Assembly: GCA_018054005.1 (NCBI GenBank)
Contig: JAGPKI010000037.1
Span: 1 to 7,480 of the forward strand
DNA from: Caldisericia bacterium
Lineage (GTDB): Bacteria > Caldisericota > Caldisericia > UBA6126 > JAGPKI01
DNA length: 7,480 nucleotides
Direction: 5' to 3'
The translations under genes and the position numbers were made by a program. Below are positions 1 through 5,869 of the stretch, in pieces; positions within the stretch are counted from its first letter, which is position 1, and the number at the start of each line of letters is the position of its first letter. A model generated the notes under the pieces. The model searched no databases. It was not told the DNA's origin and saw nothing but the letters and a program-made list of their open reading frames with translations.

Positions 1-259
1 CCAAAATTTTAGATATTGCAAAAGCATCTCTTTCACTTTGAGGGTTACTATCTCTATCCGGCATAAAGAGTGCAGAAACTTTATCTTTTCCTAAAGCTTC
101 TACGGCAATATAGGCGCAAACTGCGGAATCGAGCCCACCACTGAGCCCTAATACAACTCCACCCCTGTTTAATAAATTTAATTTGTCTATCAGGAATTCA
201 ATTATTTCTTTTGAAACAGCATCGTAATCGTAAATCTCAAAATTTTCCATTGATGTCAT
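1..259 (-). CDS. nadE: NAD+ synthetase, ammonia-dependent type (5' part only)
   Basis: This is the N-terminal 86 residues of NAD+ synthetase, the cytosolic enzyme that amidates nicotinic acid adenine dinucleotide to NAD+ with ATP in the last step of NAD synthesis. The visible protein carries the N-type ATP pyrophosphatase PP-loop SGGLDS at residues 40-45, preceded by the beta strand GGVVLGL. It is followed by MPDRDSNPQSERDA, which matches the conserved 'SNPxSxxDA' segment of the family. The PP-loop lies only 40 residues from the start, so there is no N-terminal nitrilase-like glutaminase domain; this is the short form that uses free ammonia or a separate amidotransferase. I start it at the ATG at 259. 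An AGGA lies 13 bases upstream, which is rather far, and a second in-frame ATG at 250 is possible. It follows the small membrane protein gene by 36 bases and is probably cotranscribed with it. The rest lies beyond the left edge. Confidence 0.93.
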   Translation of the reverse strand, partial: MTSMENFEIYDYDAVSKEIIEFLIDKLNLLNRGGVVLGLSGGLDSAVCAYIAVEALGKDKVSALFMPDRDSNPQSERDAFAISKIL

Positions 260-295
260 AATAAAAGTAAGATCCTAATTGTTATAGATATAATA

Positions 296-754
296 TTAAA
301 AAGCAATTTGGATAATTCCAAGACTTGCAAGAGTTACAATTATTCCTGCGATACATACTCCAAAAAATATTGAAAGTAGCGCCATCATCCTTTGCATATT
401 TAGAAAAACTGCAATAAATGCACCAGTCCAAGCTCCTGTTCCAGGTAAAGGAATACTGACAAAAATCATCAACCCTATAAATCCGTAAGTTTTTACCAAC
501 CGAGAATGTTTATCCTGCCTCTCCCAAAATTTCTTAAGCCAATCATCAAATTTTTTGGACTTTTTTGATAAAAACTCAAAAAAGTTTTTTAAAAAAAGAA
601 GAATAATTATAGGGGGCATCATATTACCAAATACTGAAATAACATAAGAAGTTAGCCAATGCATATTATGGACTCCTAATGCCACAGGAATAGATGCCCT
701 CAATTCTCCAATTGGTGTCATTGCTAAAAGAAATACTGATAAATATTCTTCCAT
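296..754 (-). CDS. Small integral membrane protein, Sm_multidrug_ex family (COG2426)
   Basis: A 152-residue inner-membrane protein. Two conserved family motifs are visible: TPIGELRASIPVALG near residues 12-26 and PLPGTGAWTG at about residues 105-114. Around them lie hydrophobic stretches (residues ~5-25, 33-55, 92-125, 128-150) and a basic cytoplasmic segment rich in Lys, Arg and Trp (about 60-90). The family is annotated as 'putative small multidrug export protein', but the transport role is weakly supported. The paired motifs recall re-entrant loops of DedA-like membrane proteins, which is inference. The start at 754 is chosen because AAGGAA lies exactly six bases upstream and a good promoter sits just beyond. 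The open frame continues to 916, but that extension has low-complexity composition and would run into the divergent gene. It is the first gene of a leftward unit with nadE. The family assignment is firm; the substrate is unknown. Confidence 0.88.
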   Translation of the reverse strand: MEEYLSVFLLAMTPIGELRASIPVALGVHNMHWLTSYVISVFGNMMPPIIILLFLKNFFEFLSKKSKKFDDWLKKFWERQDKHSRLVKTYGFIGLMIFVSIPLPGTGAWTGAFIAVFLNMQRMMALLSIFFGVCIAGIIVTLASLGIIQIAF

Positions 755-760
755 AAAAAA

Positions 761-766
761 TTCCTT
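761..766 (-). promoter_or_regulatory. Ribosome binding site fixing the start of the COG2426-family gene
   Basis: On the minus strand AAGGAA is followed by six T residues and then the ATG at 754. It is the only good Shine-Dalgarno match ahead of any in-frame start and argues against the longer N terminus reaching 916. Confidence 0.75.
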
Positions 767-775
767 TACAAATAT

Positions 776-804
776 ATTATATCTATTTCTAATTTTACTG
801 ATAA
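776..804 (-). promoter_or_regulatory. Sigma-70-type promoter for the membrane protein/nadE unit
   Basis: On the minus strand the -35-like TTATCA (799-804, four of six consensus bases) and a perfect TATAAT (776-781) are separated by 17 bases. Transcription would begin near 769, giving a leader of only about 15 bases that starts just before the AAGGAA ribosome binding site. The spacing and the perfect -10 make this believable, although AT-rich DNA yields such matches by chance. Confidence 0.55.
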
Positions 805-826
805 AGAAATTTTTTAAAAATGAAGT

Positions 827-832
827 TATACT
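827..832 (+). promoter_or_regulatory. Possible -10 element for the nuclease/glycosyltransferase/comF operon
   Basis: TATACT lies ten bases before the ATG at 843, so transcription from it would start at or within a few bases of the start codon. No Shine-Dalgarno sequence precedes that ATG, so a leaderless or nearly leaderless mRNA is conceivable. No convincing -35 hexamer lies 16-18 bases upstream. The element sits in the 88-base divergent gap shared with the leftward promoter at 776-804. Confidence 0.25.
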
Positions 833-842
833 ATAAACTAAA

Positions 843-1361
843 ATGCCATTATATGAAATAAAAGGATTTGATGTAAAAAGGATAAATGAAGCTCCTATAC
901 AGAAGGAAAAGCTCATTCAGAAACTTTTTGAAAGGAACTCTCTAAAACTATTGGACTTCTATTTCTTAGAAACTGAGTATCAGCTTTCTAACTCTCTAAG
1001 AATAGATACAATTGGGATTGATATAAGGAGGGCTCCCTGCATAGTTGAATACAAAAAAACATATTCTCCGGGGCTTCTCTCTCAGGGGCTTTCATATTTA
1101 AGCTGGTTATTGGACCACAAGGAAACTTTTGAAAAAGAGGTTTATAAAAAGTTCCCGGGCACAATTGTTAGGTGGAATAATGTGAGGTTAATATTTGTTT
1201 GCGCTTACTTTTCTCAATATGATTTGGATACAGTAAAAGTCCTTCCATATTCGATTGAGCTCGTTAAATATACTTATTTTGAAAATGGAACAATCTATAT
1301 TGAAAAATTCATTGAAGATAGAAAAAAATTTTCTGAAACTTCTACACAACAAATAAAATGA
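843..1361 (+). CDS. PD-(D/E)XK nuclease-like protein (resembles N-terminal part of DUF5655-type proteins)
   Basis: A 172-residue soluble protein. It contains R53-I-D55 on one strand and, after a short hairpin, the strand CIVEYKK with E69 and K71; Q81 follows in a helix (SQGLSYLSWLL). This D...ExK...Q pattern is that of PD-(D/E)XK nucleases of the NucS/DUF91-like branch. The overall pattern (MPLYEIKG..., then RIDTIGID, then IVEYKK, then QGLSYL, then VRLIFVCAYFS) matches what I recall of the N-terminal half of DUF5655-containing proteins. Those run to about 300 residues with a second domain; here that domain is absent. All candidate catalytic residues are retained, so nuclease activity is possible but unproven. 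The ATG at 843 agrees with the family N terminus MPLxxI, though no ribosome binding site precedes it. The stop codon overlaps the next start as ATGA, so the next gene is translationally coupled. The C-terminal ~25 residues are polar and weakly conserved in appearance. The fold is fairly sure; the function is unknown. Confidence 0.8.
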   Translation: MPLYEIKGFDVKRINEAPIQKEKLIQKLFERNSLKLLDFYFLETEYQLSNSLRIDTIGIDIRRAPCIVEYKKTYSPGLLSQGLSYLSWLLDHKETFEKEVYKKFPGTIVRWNNVRLIFVCAYFSQYDLDTVKVLPYSIELVKYTYFENGTIYIEKFIEDRKKFSETSTQQIK

Positions 1362-4300
1362 GAAAAATTAGAATTGGTTATTTAGCAGATGGTGGAGATG
1401 CTGGTGGAGCAAGAACTCACATATTAACCCTACTAAAAAATATACCAAGGGATAGATTCGAAATCTATTTTTTTGCTTTAGGTAGTGGAGCATTATCACA
1501 CTCTATAGAAAAAATAGATAATGTTAATTTAACAACATATCCACTTAAATCAAAACTTAGCCTTAATGTTTTAAAAGAAATAAAAAAGTGGGCTTTGAAC
1601 GCAAATTTAGATATTCTTCATACTCACGGACTTAAAGCAAATATGTATGGGAGAATTGCACTTTATAGAACTCCTATAACTATCATAACTACATATCATA
1701 GTAATCCATTATATGACTATGACTCCCTATTAAAGGGAATAATCTTTGCCTGCATAGACCAATTCACTCTATCACGCACGAATTATTTCATTGCGGTCTC
1801 TTATGAGATTGCTAATCTTTTAGAAAAAAGAGGGTTGGGAAGAGAAAAAATAACAATCATAAAAAACGGTGTAGATTTAGAGAGTTTGATAGATGATTCA
1901 AATATCGAGCAAGCTAAAAAAATAAGAGAGAACCTAAATATTAGTGATAGTGCAAAAGTATTAGGTAGCTTAGGGAGGCTTGTTAAAGTAAAAGGCTACA
2001 AATATATGATTGACTGTATAAGAGACTTAAGAGAAAAGTTTAATATTGATATCTATCTCTTATTAATAGGTGGTGGAGAGGAAGAAGATAATCTTAAAAA
2101 CTATGCTAAAAAAAATGGTGTTTCTGATTATGTAAAGTTTGCTGGTTTTCAAAAAAACCCTCTTCCTTACATTTTGGCAACTGATTTAATGTTTTTTACT
2201 CCAAAAGCTGAAGCATTAGGCATAGCAGTCCTTGAGAGTATGTATGCAAAAAGAGCTGTAGTATCAAAAAGTGTAGGCGGTATAAGGGAAATAATAATTG
2301 ATAACTACAACGGTTACATAAAAAATAATAAATCCGACCTGCTCAAAGCTGTTTACTCACTTCTCAATGATGACAAGAAAAAAGAGATATTTGTAAAAAC
2401 TGGCATTAAAACTGTTCTAAATTTTTTCACTACGGAGAAAATGATTGAAAAAACCATTATCCTCTATGAAAATTTAAGTGAAGAGCGAATTAATATAAGT
2501 GGTATTCCTCTCGATAATTTGCGGAAAATAGATGCTCTTAAAAAAGCTGAAAGCTTCCTAATGCGAGAAAAATGCAACCAGATAGTTACCCTAAATATCG
2601 AAATGATAACAAGAGCGTTAAAAAATAAAGAATTAAAAGAAGCCATAAATAATAGTGAGCTTGTTTTACCTGACGGAATTAGTGTTTTGATATTAGGAAG
2701 AAGTCTGGGCAAGAATATACCTGAGCGAATAGCAGGAATTGAATTTGCAGAAGAATTATTAAAGATTAGTGTTCAAAAAAACCTAAAAGTTTATTTTCTT
2801 GGTGGAAAAGAAGAAGTTTCACAAACCATTGCTTCATCAATTAAAGAGATCTATCCAACGCTTAATATAGCTGGTGTTCATAATGGATACTTTACTGAAG
2901 CAGAAGAACTAAGAATAATTGAAGAGATAAATAATAGTAACGCTGATATTTTATTTGTTGGTTTAGGTGCCGGCAAGCAGGAAATATTCATAAATAGGCA
3001 TAAAGAAGCACTAAAACCTAAAATAGCTATTGGTATAGGTGGAAGTCTTGATGTATGGGCAGGTAAAGTAAAAAGAGCACCAAGCATATTTATAAAACTT
3101 AACATTGAATGGCTCTACAGAGTGTTCTCTCAACCAAGAGAAAGGCTTAAAAGGTTACTCTCCACAATCCCCACTTTCTATAAAATTTTAAAAAGAGGTA
3201 AGAAAAATAAGAAAAATATCCTCATTTCAGGATATTACGGATATAGTAATATAGGTGATGAAGCAATATTAGCAACTTTAATTCGTGATTTAAGAAGCAT
3301 TCTTGGTACTGAGGATTATAATATTTCTGTTCTATCTGCAAACCCTTATGCCACTTCAACTTTGAACGATGGAATTTTTACCATTCAAAGGTTTGATATA
3401 TTTTCAGTTCTAAGAGAGATTGGAAGAGCAAATTATGTAATAAGTGGAGGAGGAGGCTTAATACAAGATGTTACAAGCTGGAAAAGCCCTCTCTATTATC
3501 TTAGTATAATTGGCATTGCAAAGTTACTTAATAAAAAAGTTCTTATTTATGCAAATGGAGTAGGTCCCCTAAAGTATAAATTCAATAGATTTTTGTCGCG
3601 TTTAATATTGAATAAAGTTGATAAAATAACAGTGCGTGATGAGGATTCCCTTAAGTTTCTCAATAAAATTGGCGTTAAAAAAATCCAATTAACGGTTGAC
3701 CCAATTTTTTCATTTGAGGCTAGCGAATTTAGTTCATATTCATCACTTTCTCAAAGAAATAACTTATCGCTCGAGCCTATCTCCTCTTTGCAACCTAAAA
3801 ATTATCTCTCGTCATCATTACCGAAATCTTCTATTGAAAATACATTTTCAAGTCATCCCCTTGAAAGCAGGAATCCAGAAGGTTTTGACTTAATAAATAT
3901 AGAACCATACAGTGAACTGAACGATTTCATAGCTGTATCTCTTGGGTATTCTAAGGAAACTGTAAACCTAATAGATGATTTCTCGAAATTATTTGACTAT
4001 ATAACAGAGAAAACTGGTAAAATTTGTCTCTTTACTCCATTTTATTATCTAAAGGATTATGAATTTTCATCTAAAATAGCCACTAAGATGACAAATAAAT
4101 CATGCATATTAGAAACAATCCTTCTGCCTTCTGAAATGCTCTCCCTGCTTAAAAGAGCACATTTAGGTATTGGGATGCGACTTCATTTTATAATTTTTCT
4201 GGCAATAAATGAAAAACCAATTCTTCCATTTCTCTACGACCCAAAGGTAAAAGCTTATTCTAAAATCCTTAATCTGAATTGTGCACTTAAAGGCAATATG

Positions 4301-4444
4301 AATCTGGATGAAATGAAAAAAGAATTTGATAAATTTTATTCAACCAGTGCAACTAACATGCAATTAACAGAAAAAGTTAAGGAACTAAAAGAAAAAAATA
4401 GTCTTAATGTAGAAACTTTAAAAGCCTTCTTTAAGAATGCTTGA
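1358..4444 (+). CDS. Trifunctional surface-glycan enzyme: GT4 glycosyltransferase + TagA/WecG (GT26) + CsaB-type pyruvyltransferase
   Basis: A 1028-residue fusion of three complete enzymes. Residues 1-~375 are a GT-B glycosyltransferase of family GT4: GGART (16-20), HTHG (88-91), KNGVD, GRLVKVKGY and the EX7E motif E285/E293. Residues ~382-615 are a WecG/TagA/CpsF (GT26) domain with T411-L-N413, PDG with D439, PERIAG, the VGLGAGKQE stretch, and a C-terminal Arg-rich tail after EWLYR. T411 and D439 are 28 residues apart, the same as the catalytic Thr/Asp pair I recall for TagA. Residues ~620-1028 are a CsaB-type polysaccharide pyruvyltransferase: GYYGYSNIGDEAIL, SGGGGLIQD (696-704), YANGVGPL and GMRLH (939-943). 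TagA enzymes add ManNAc to lipid-linked GlcNAc and CsaB adds a 4,6-pyruvate ketal from PEP to ManNAc, so these two domains should act in sequence. The GT4 domain probably adds a neighbouring sugar (inference). No membrane helix or signal is seen, so it acts at the cytoplasmic face. An insertion at residues 788-857 is described separately. It overlaps the upstream gene by 4 bases and comF by 8. Confidence 0.92.
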   Translation: MRKIRIGYLADGGDAGGARTHILTLLKNIPRDRFEIYFFALGSGALSHSIEKIDNVNLTTYPLKSKLSLNVLKEIKKWALNANLDILHTHGLKANMYGRIALYRTPITIITTYHSNPLYDYDSLLKGIIFACIDQFTLSRTNYFIAVSYEIANLLEKRGLGREKITIIKNGVDLESLIDDSNIEQAKKIRENLNISDSAKVLGSLGRLVKVKGYKYMIDCIRDLREKFNIDIYLLLIGGGEEEDNLKNYAKKNGVSDYVKFAGFQKNPLPYILATDLMFFTPKAEALGIAVLESMYAKRAVVSKSVGGIREIIIDNYNGYIKNNKSDLLKAVYSLLNDDKKKEIFVKTGIKTVLNFFTTEKMIEKTIILYENLSEERINISGIPLDNLRKIDALKKAESFLMREKCNQIVTLNIEMITRALKNKELKEAINNSELVLPDGISVLILGRSLGKNIPERIAGIEFAEELLKISVQKNLKVYFLGGKEEVSQTIASSIKEIYPTLNIAGVHNGYFTEAEELRIIEEINNSNADILFVGLGAGKQEIFINRHKEALKPKIAIGIGGSLDVWAGKVKRAPSIFIKLNIEWLYRVFSQPRERLKRLLSTIPTFYKILKRGKKNKKNILISGYYGYSNIGDEAILATLIRDLRSILGTEDYNISVLSANPYATSTLNDGIFTIQRFDIFSVLREIGRANYVISGGGGLIQDVTSWKSPLYYLSIIGIAKLLNKKVLIYANGVGPLKYKFNRFLSRLILNKVDKITVRDEDSLKFLNKIGVKKIQLTVDPIFSFEASEFSSYSSLSQRNNLSLEPISSLQPKNYLSSSLPKSSIENTFSSHPLESRNPEGFDLINIEPYSELNDFIAVSLGYSKETVNLIDDFSKLFDYITEKTGKICLFTPFYYLKDYEFSSKIATKMTNKSCILETILLPSEMLSLLKRAHLGIGMRLHFIIFLAINEKPILPFLYDPKVKAYSKILNLNCALKGNMNLDEMKKEFDKFYSTSATNMQLTEKVKELKEKNSLNVETLKAFFKNA
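3719..3928 (+). other. Ser-rich, low-complexity insertion inside the CsaB domain
   Basis: About 70 residues (788-857 of the fusion protein) separate the conserved DPIF strand from the next core strand IAVSLGY. In CsaB proteins as I remember them this loop is about 25 residues, so some 45 residues appear to be extra. The segment is dominated by Ser, Leu, Pro and Asn, lacks the helix/strand alternation of the flanks, and ends with the palindromic repeat at 3852-3880. Conserved CsaB sequence resumes in the same reading frame on the far side, so this is an in-frame insertion and not a frameshift. It probably forms a disordered surface loop. The exact insertion borders cannot be set without an alignment. 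Confidence 0.65.
3852..3880 (+). repeat. Degenerate bacterial palindromic repeat ('VIPxKAGIQ' element) within coding sequence
   Basis: The stretch reads GTCATCCCCTTGAAAG then CAGGAATCCAGAA. It resembles the common bacterial inverted repeat of the form GTCATTCCCGCG-AAAG-CGGGAATCCAG (similar to Neisseria dRS3), with about four differences, mostly in the stem. Two reading frames show the known translational fingerprints of that element. The gene's own frame reads SHPLESRNPEG (compare SFPRKRESRNPE), and the overlapping frame reads VIPLKAGIQ (compare VIPAKAGIQ). Only one copy is seen in this window, and its stem is eroded, as expected for an old insertion now under coding constraint. Confidence 0.7.
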
Positions 4445-5078
4445 AAACTTACTGAATGAGATTTATCCAGTAAGATGCCTCATATGTAACGAACAAAGCA
4501 GTTGTGAATATTTGTGCTCTTCATGTAAGAAGGAAATTAAAAATCTTGAGAGTAAAAGCCACTTCTTTATAAGTGAATTTGGAGATACTATCTATTATTA
4601 TGGAAAATATAGAGCCGGTATTGGTATCCTTGTAAAAAAGCTTAAATATTCGAGAAAAATCCCTGCTGGGAAAATAATTGGAGAGTTACTTTCTTATGTC
4701 ATCATAGAGAAATTTAACCCAAAACCATCTTTAATTATCCCCGTACCTATATCCCTTAGAAAACTTATAAAACGGCGTGTAAACCAGTGCGAGATAATAG
4801 GTAGAGAGATTTCTGCAATAACAGGTATTGAGCTAAATACCAATATTCTTAAAAGAAAATTTGAATTATTTGAGAAAGACCAGGTAAAACTTGATAGAAC
4901 CGAGAGAAAACAAAACCTTGAAAATTCATTCTACATTGCTGGCAAAACTTTGCCTGCATCATCAATTATTCTCCTTGACGATGTTTCAACAACTGGAAGA
5001 ACCATAAATATCTGCAAAAGTTTATTATTAAACTCATTCCCTGATATTAAGGTAATACCATTAGTCTTTGCCCACTAA
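4437..5078 (+). CDS. comF: ComF family phosphoribosyltransferase-like protein
   Basis: A 213-residue soluble protein of the ComF/GntX (COG1040) family, the usual length. An N-terminal zinc ribbon has C14-x2-C17 and C27-x2-C30. A type I phosphoribosyltransferase fold follows, with the segment IIPVPISLRKLIKRRVNQCE (the family's 'PVPLxxxRxxxRGFNQxE', here VNQ in place of FNQ). The PRPP-binding loop is LLDDVSTTGRT at residues 179-189, with the Asp-Asp pair and the TTG turn intact. ComFC in Bacillus and Helicobacter is needed for natural transformation at the stage of handling incoming single-stranded DNA, but many non-competent bacteria also carry comF and its reaction is unknown. The ATG at 4437 lies eight bases inside the preceding glycan gene, implying translational coupling. 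No separate ribosome binding site is evident apart from purines in that gene's end. It is the last gene of the operon and converges on the lipoprotein gene with a 15-base gap. Confidence 0.93.
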   Translation: MLENLLNEIYPVRCLICNEQSSCEYLCSSCKKEIKNLESKSHFFISEFGDTIYYYGKYRAGIGILVKKLKYSRKIPAGKIIGELLSYVIIEKFNPKPSLIIPVPISLRKLIKRRVNQCEIIGREISAITGIELNTNILKRKFELFEKDQVKLDRTERKQNLENSFYIAGKTLPASSIILLDDVSTTGRTINICKSLLLNSFPDIKVIPLVFAH

Positions 5079-5093
5079 ATTGTTGCTTTAAAA

Positions 5094-5669
5094 TTAAAAC
5101 TCTAATAACTTCTCGATTGCTTGATTAAACTCTTCTAAATCTTCTGGCATATATCCAGCTTTTGAATATCTTATTTTCCCTGATTTGTCAATGAGAAAAA
5201 TATAGGGGCTCGATGAAATCTTATATAACTCTTTTACTGCTCTATTAGAGTCGAGCAATACTGGCATTGTAATATTTGTCTTTTTTACCAGTTTCTGTAT
5301 ATCTTCTGGAGAAGAATAAATAATCATTAATGAAATTAATCCTTTTGATTTATTTTGTTCGTAGAGCTCCTTATAAGTCCAACCTAAAGACATTTCATCA
5401 ATCAAGCAAAAATGAAGAGTTACAGCCTTTACAGAAGGTTCTTTTAGCAATTCATCAAGTGAGATAATTTTTTTATTATTAACTTCCTGTTCATTAGCTA
5501 TTACTGGTAACTCAAATGATGGGGCAATTTCTGCCTCGTCCTCAGGAATAAGTTCAGGAGAAGTAACTATTAGTTTATCTTTCGTTGCAGAAAATCTACA
5601 ACCACTGAATATTAGAAGGAAACAAACAAGAATTACAATTAAAGGTGGTAATTTTATTTTTGTATCCAT
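5094..5669 (-). CDS. TlpA/AhpC-like thioredoxin-fold lipoprotein lacking the CxxC motif
   Basis: A 191-residue predicted lipoprotein. Residues 1-24 form a signal peptide with a lysine-containing start, a hydrophobic core and the lipobox-like FSGC; Cys24 would be lipidated after cleavage by signal peptidase II. A polar, acidic linker (25-48) leads to APSFELPVI, a typical TlpA/AhpC-TSA opening, and to a thioredoxin-like fold: strand VTLHF (83-87), strand LISLMIIY, NITMPVLLD, then SSSPYIFLIDKSGKIRY with the cis-Pro at P155. Aligned without gaps to TlpA-type 'NFWATWCPPCREEMPEL', the active-site position reads E92-M-S-L95, so both redox cysteines are missing. The only other cysteine in the mature part is C88. 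It is therefore unlikely to be a thiol-disulfide oxidoreductase and may be a binding or structural protein facing outside the membrane. The start at 5669 is set by GAGGAGG six bases upstream; an ATG at 5684 lies above that site and is rejected. It is monocistronic as far as can be seen. Confidence 0.85.
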   Translation of the reverse strand: MDTKIKLPPLIVILVCFLLIFSGCRFSATKDKLIVTSPELIPEDEAEIAPSFELPVIANEQEVNNKKIISLDELLKEPSVKAVTLHFCLIDEMSLGWTYKELYEQNKSKGLISLMIIYSSPEDIQKLVKKTNITMPVLLDSNRAVKELYKISSSPYIFLIDKSGKIRYSKAGYMPEDLEEFNQAIEKLLEF

Positions 5670-5675
5670 TATTAA

Positions 5676-5682
5676 CCTCCTC
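5676..5682 (-). promoter_or_regulatory. Strong ribosome binding site of the lipoprotein gene
   Basis: On the minus strand GAGGAGG is followed by six bases and the ATG at 5669. This near-perfect anti-16S match fixes the start and suggests efficient translation. Confidence 0.85.
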
Positions 5683-5690
5683 AATCTTAA

Positions 5691-5720
5691 ATTATGCCCA
5701 GCTTCACGGTTTTATTTCTA
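5691..5720 (-). promoter_or_regulatory. Possible promoter of the lipoprotein gene
   Basis: On the minus strand TAGAAA (5715-5720) and CATAAT (5691-5696) are 18 bases apart, with four and five consensus matches. The start point would fall near 5684, giving a leader of about 15 bases that opens with the GAGGAGG site, the same geometry as the promoter at 776-804. The tandem TATAAT array at 5777-5832 offers alternative -10 elements further upstream. Confidence 0.35.
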
Positions 5721-5776
5721 CTTTATTTTACAAATAACCGATAAATACTATTCAGTTGGCTTATCTAATTCTAAGA

Positions 5777-5832
5777 TATAGTATGTAATTATATTTATAG
5801 TATGTAATTATATTTATTATATTTATTATATT
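5777..5832. repeat. Tandem 19-bp (x2) and 9-bp (x2) AT-rich repeats
   Basis: The 19-base unit TATAGTATGTAATTATATT occurs perfectly twice (5777-5795 and 5796-5814). It is followed directly by two perfect copies of the 9-base TATTATATT (5815-5823 and 5824-5832), which resembles the end of the longer unit. Read on the minus strand, each of the four units contains one TATAAT (plus-strand 5788-5793, 5807-5812, 5816-5821 and 5825-5830). It may be slippage-prone DNA, a cluster of -10 elements or a binding array; the sequence does not decide which. Confidence 0.8.
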
Positions 5833-5869
5833 TCATATTAACATCTTTGTATTTCTGCCACAATAAGGC

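Noticed and set aside
755..916. N-terminal extension of the COG2426-family membrane protein frame up to an ATG at 916
   Set aside because: The extra 54 residues have no family similarity, overlap the divergent nuclease-like gene, and lie above a clear promoter and an ideal AAGGAA site serving the ATG at 754.
2464..3105. Minus-strand frames (2464-2712 and 2878-3105) opposite the TagA domain
   Set aside because: They lie antisense to highly conserved TagA coding sequence, have no family resemblance and no ribosome binding site.
3696..3893. 65-codon plus-strand frame inside the CsaB domain ending in VIPLKAGIQKVLT
   Set aside because: It is an out-of-frame shadow. Its recognisable end is only the translation of the palindromic repeat, a known source of spurious protein predictions.
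3700..3930. Possible frameshift or sequencing error causing the Ser-rich stretch
   Set aside because: The conserved CsaB sequence before (DPIF) and after (IAVSLGY) is in the same frame, and neither alternative frame yields CsaB-like residues, so an in-frame insertion explains it better.
5079..5093. Bidirectional terminator between the convergent comF and lipoprotein genes
   Set aside because: The 15-base gap and its edges contain only a weak AT-only palindrome (around TTTAAAATTAAA) and no GC-rich stem with a T run.
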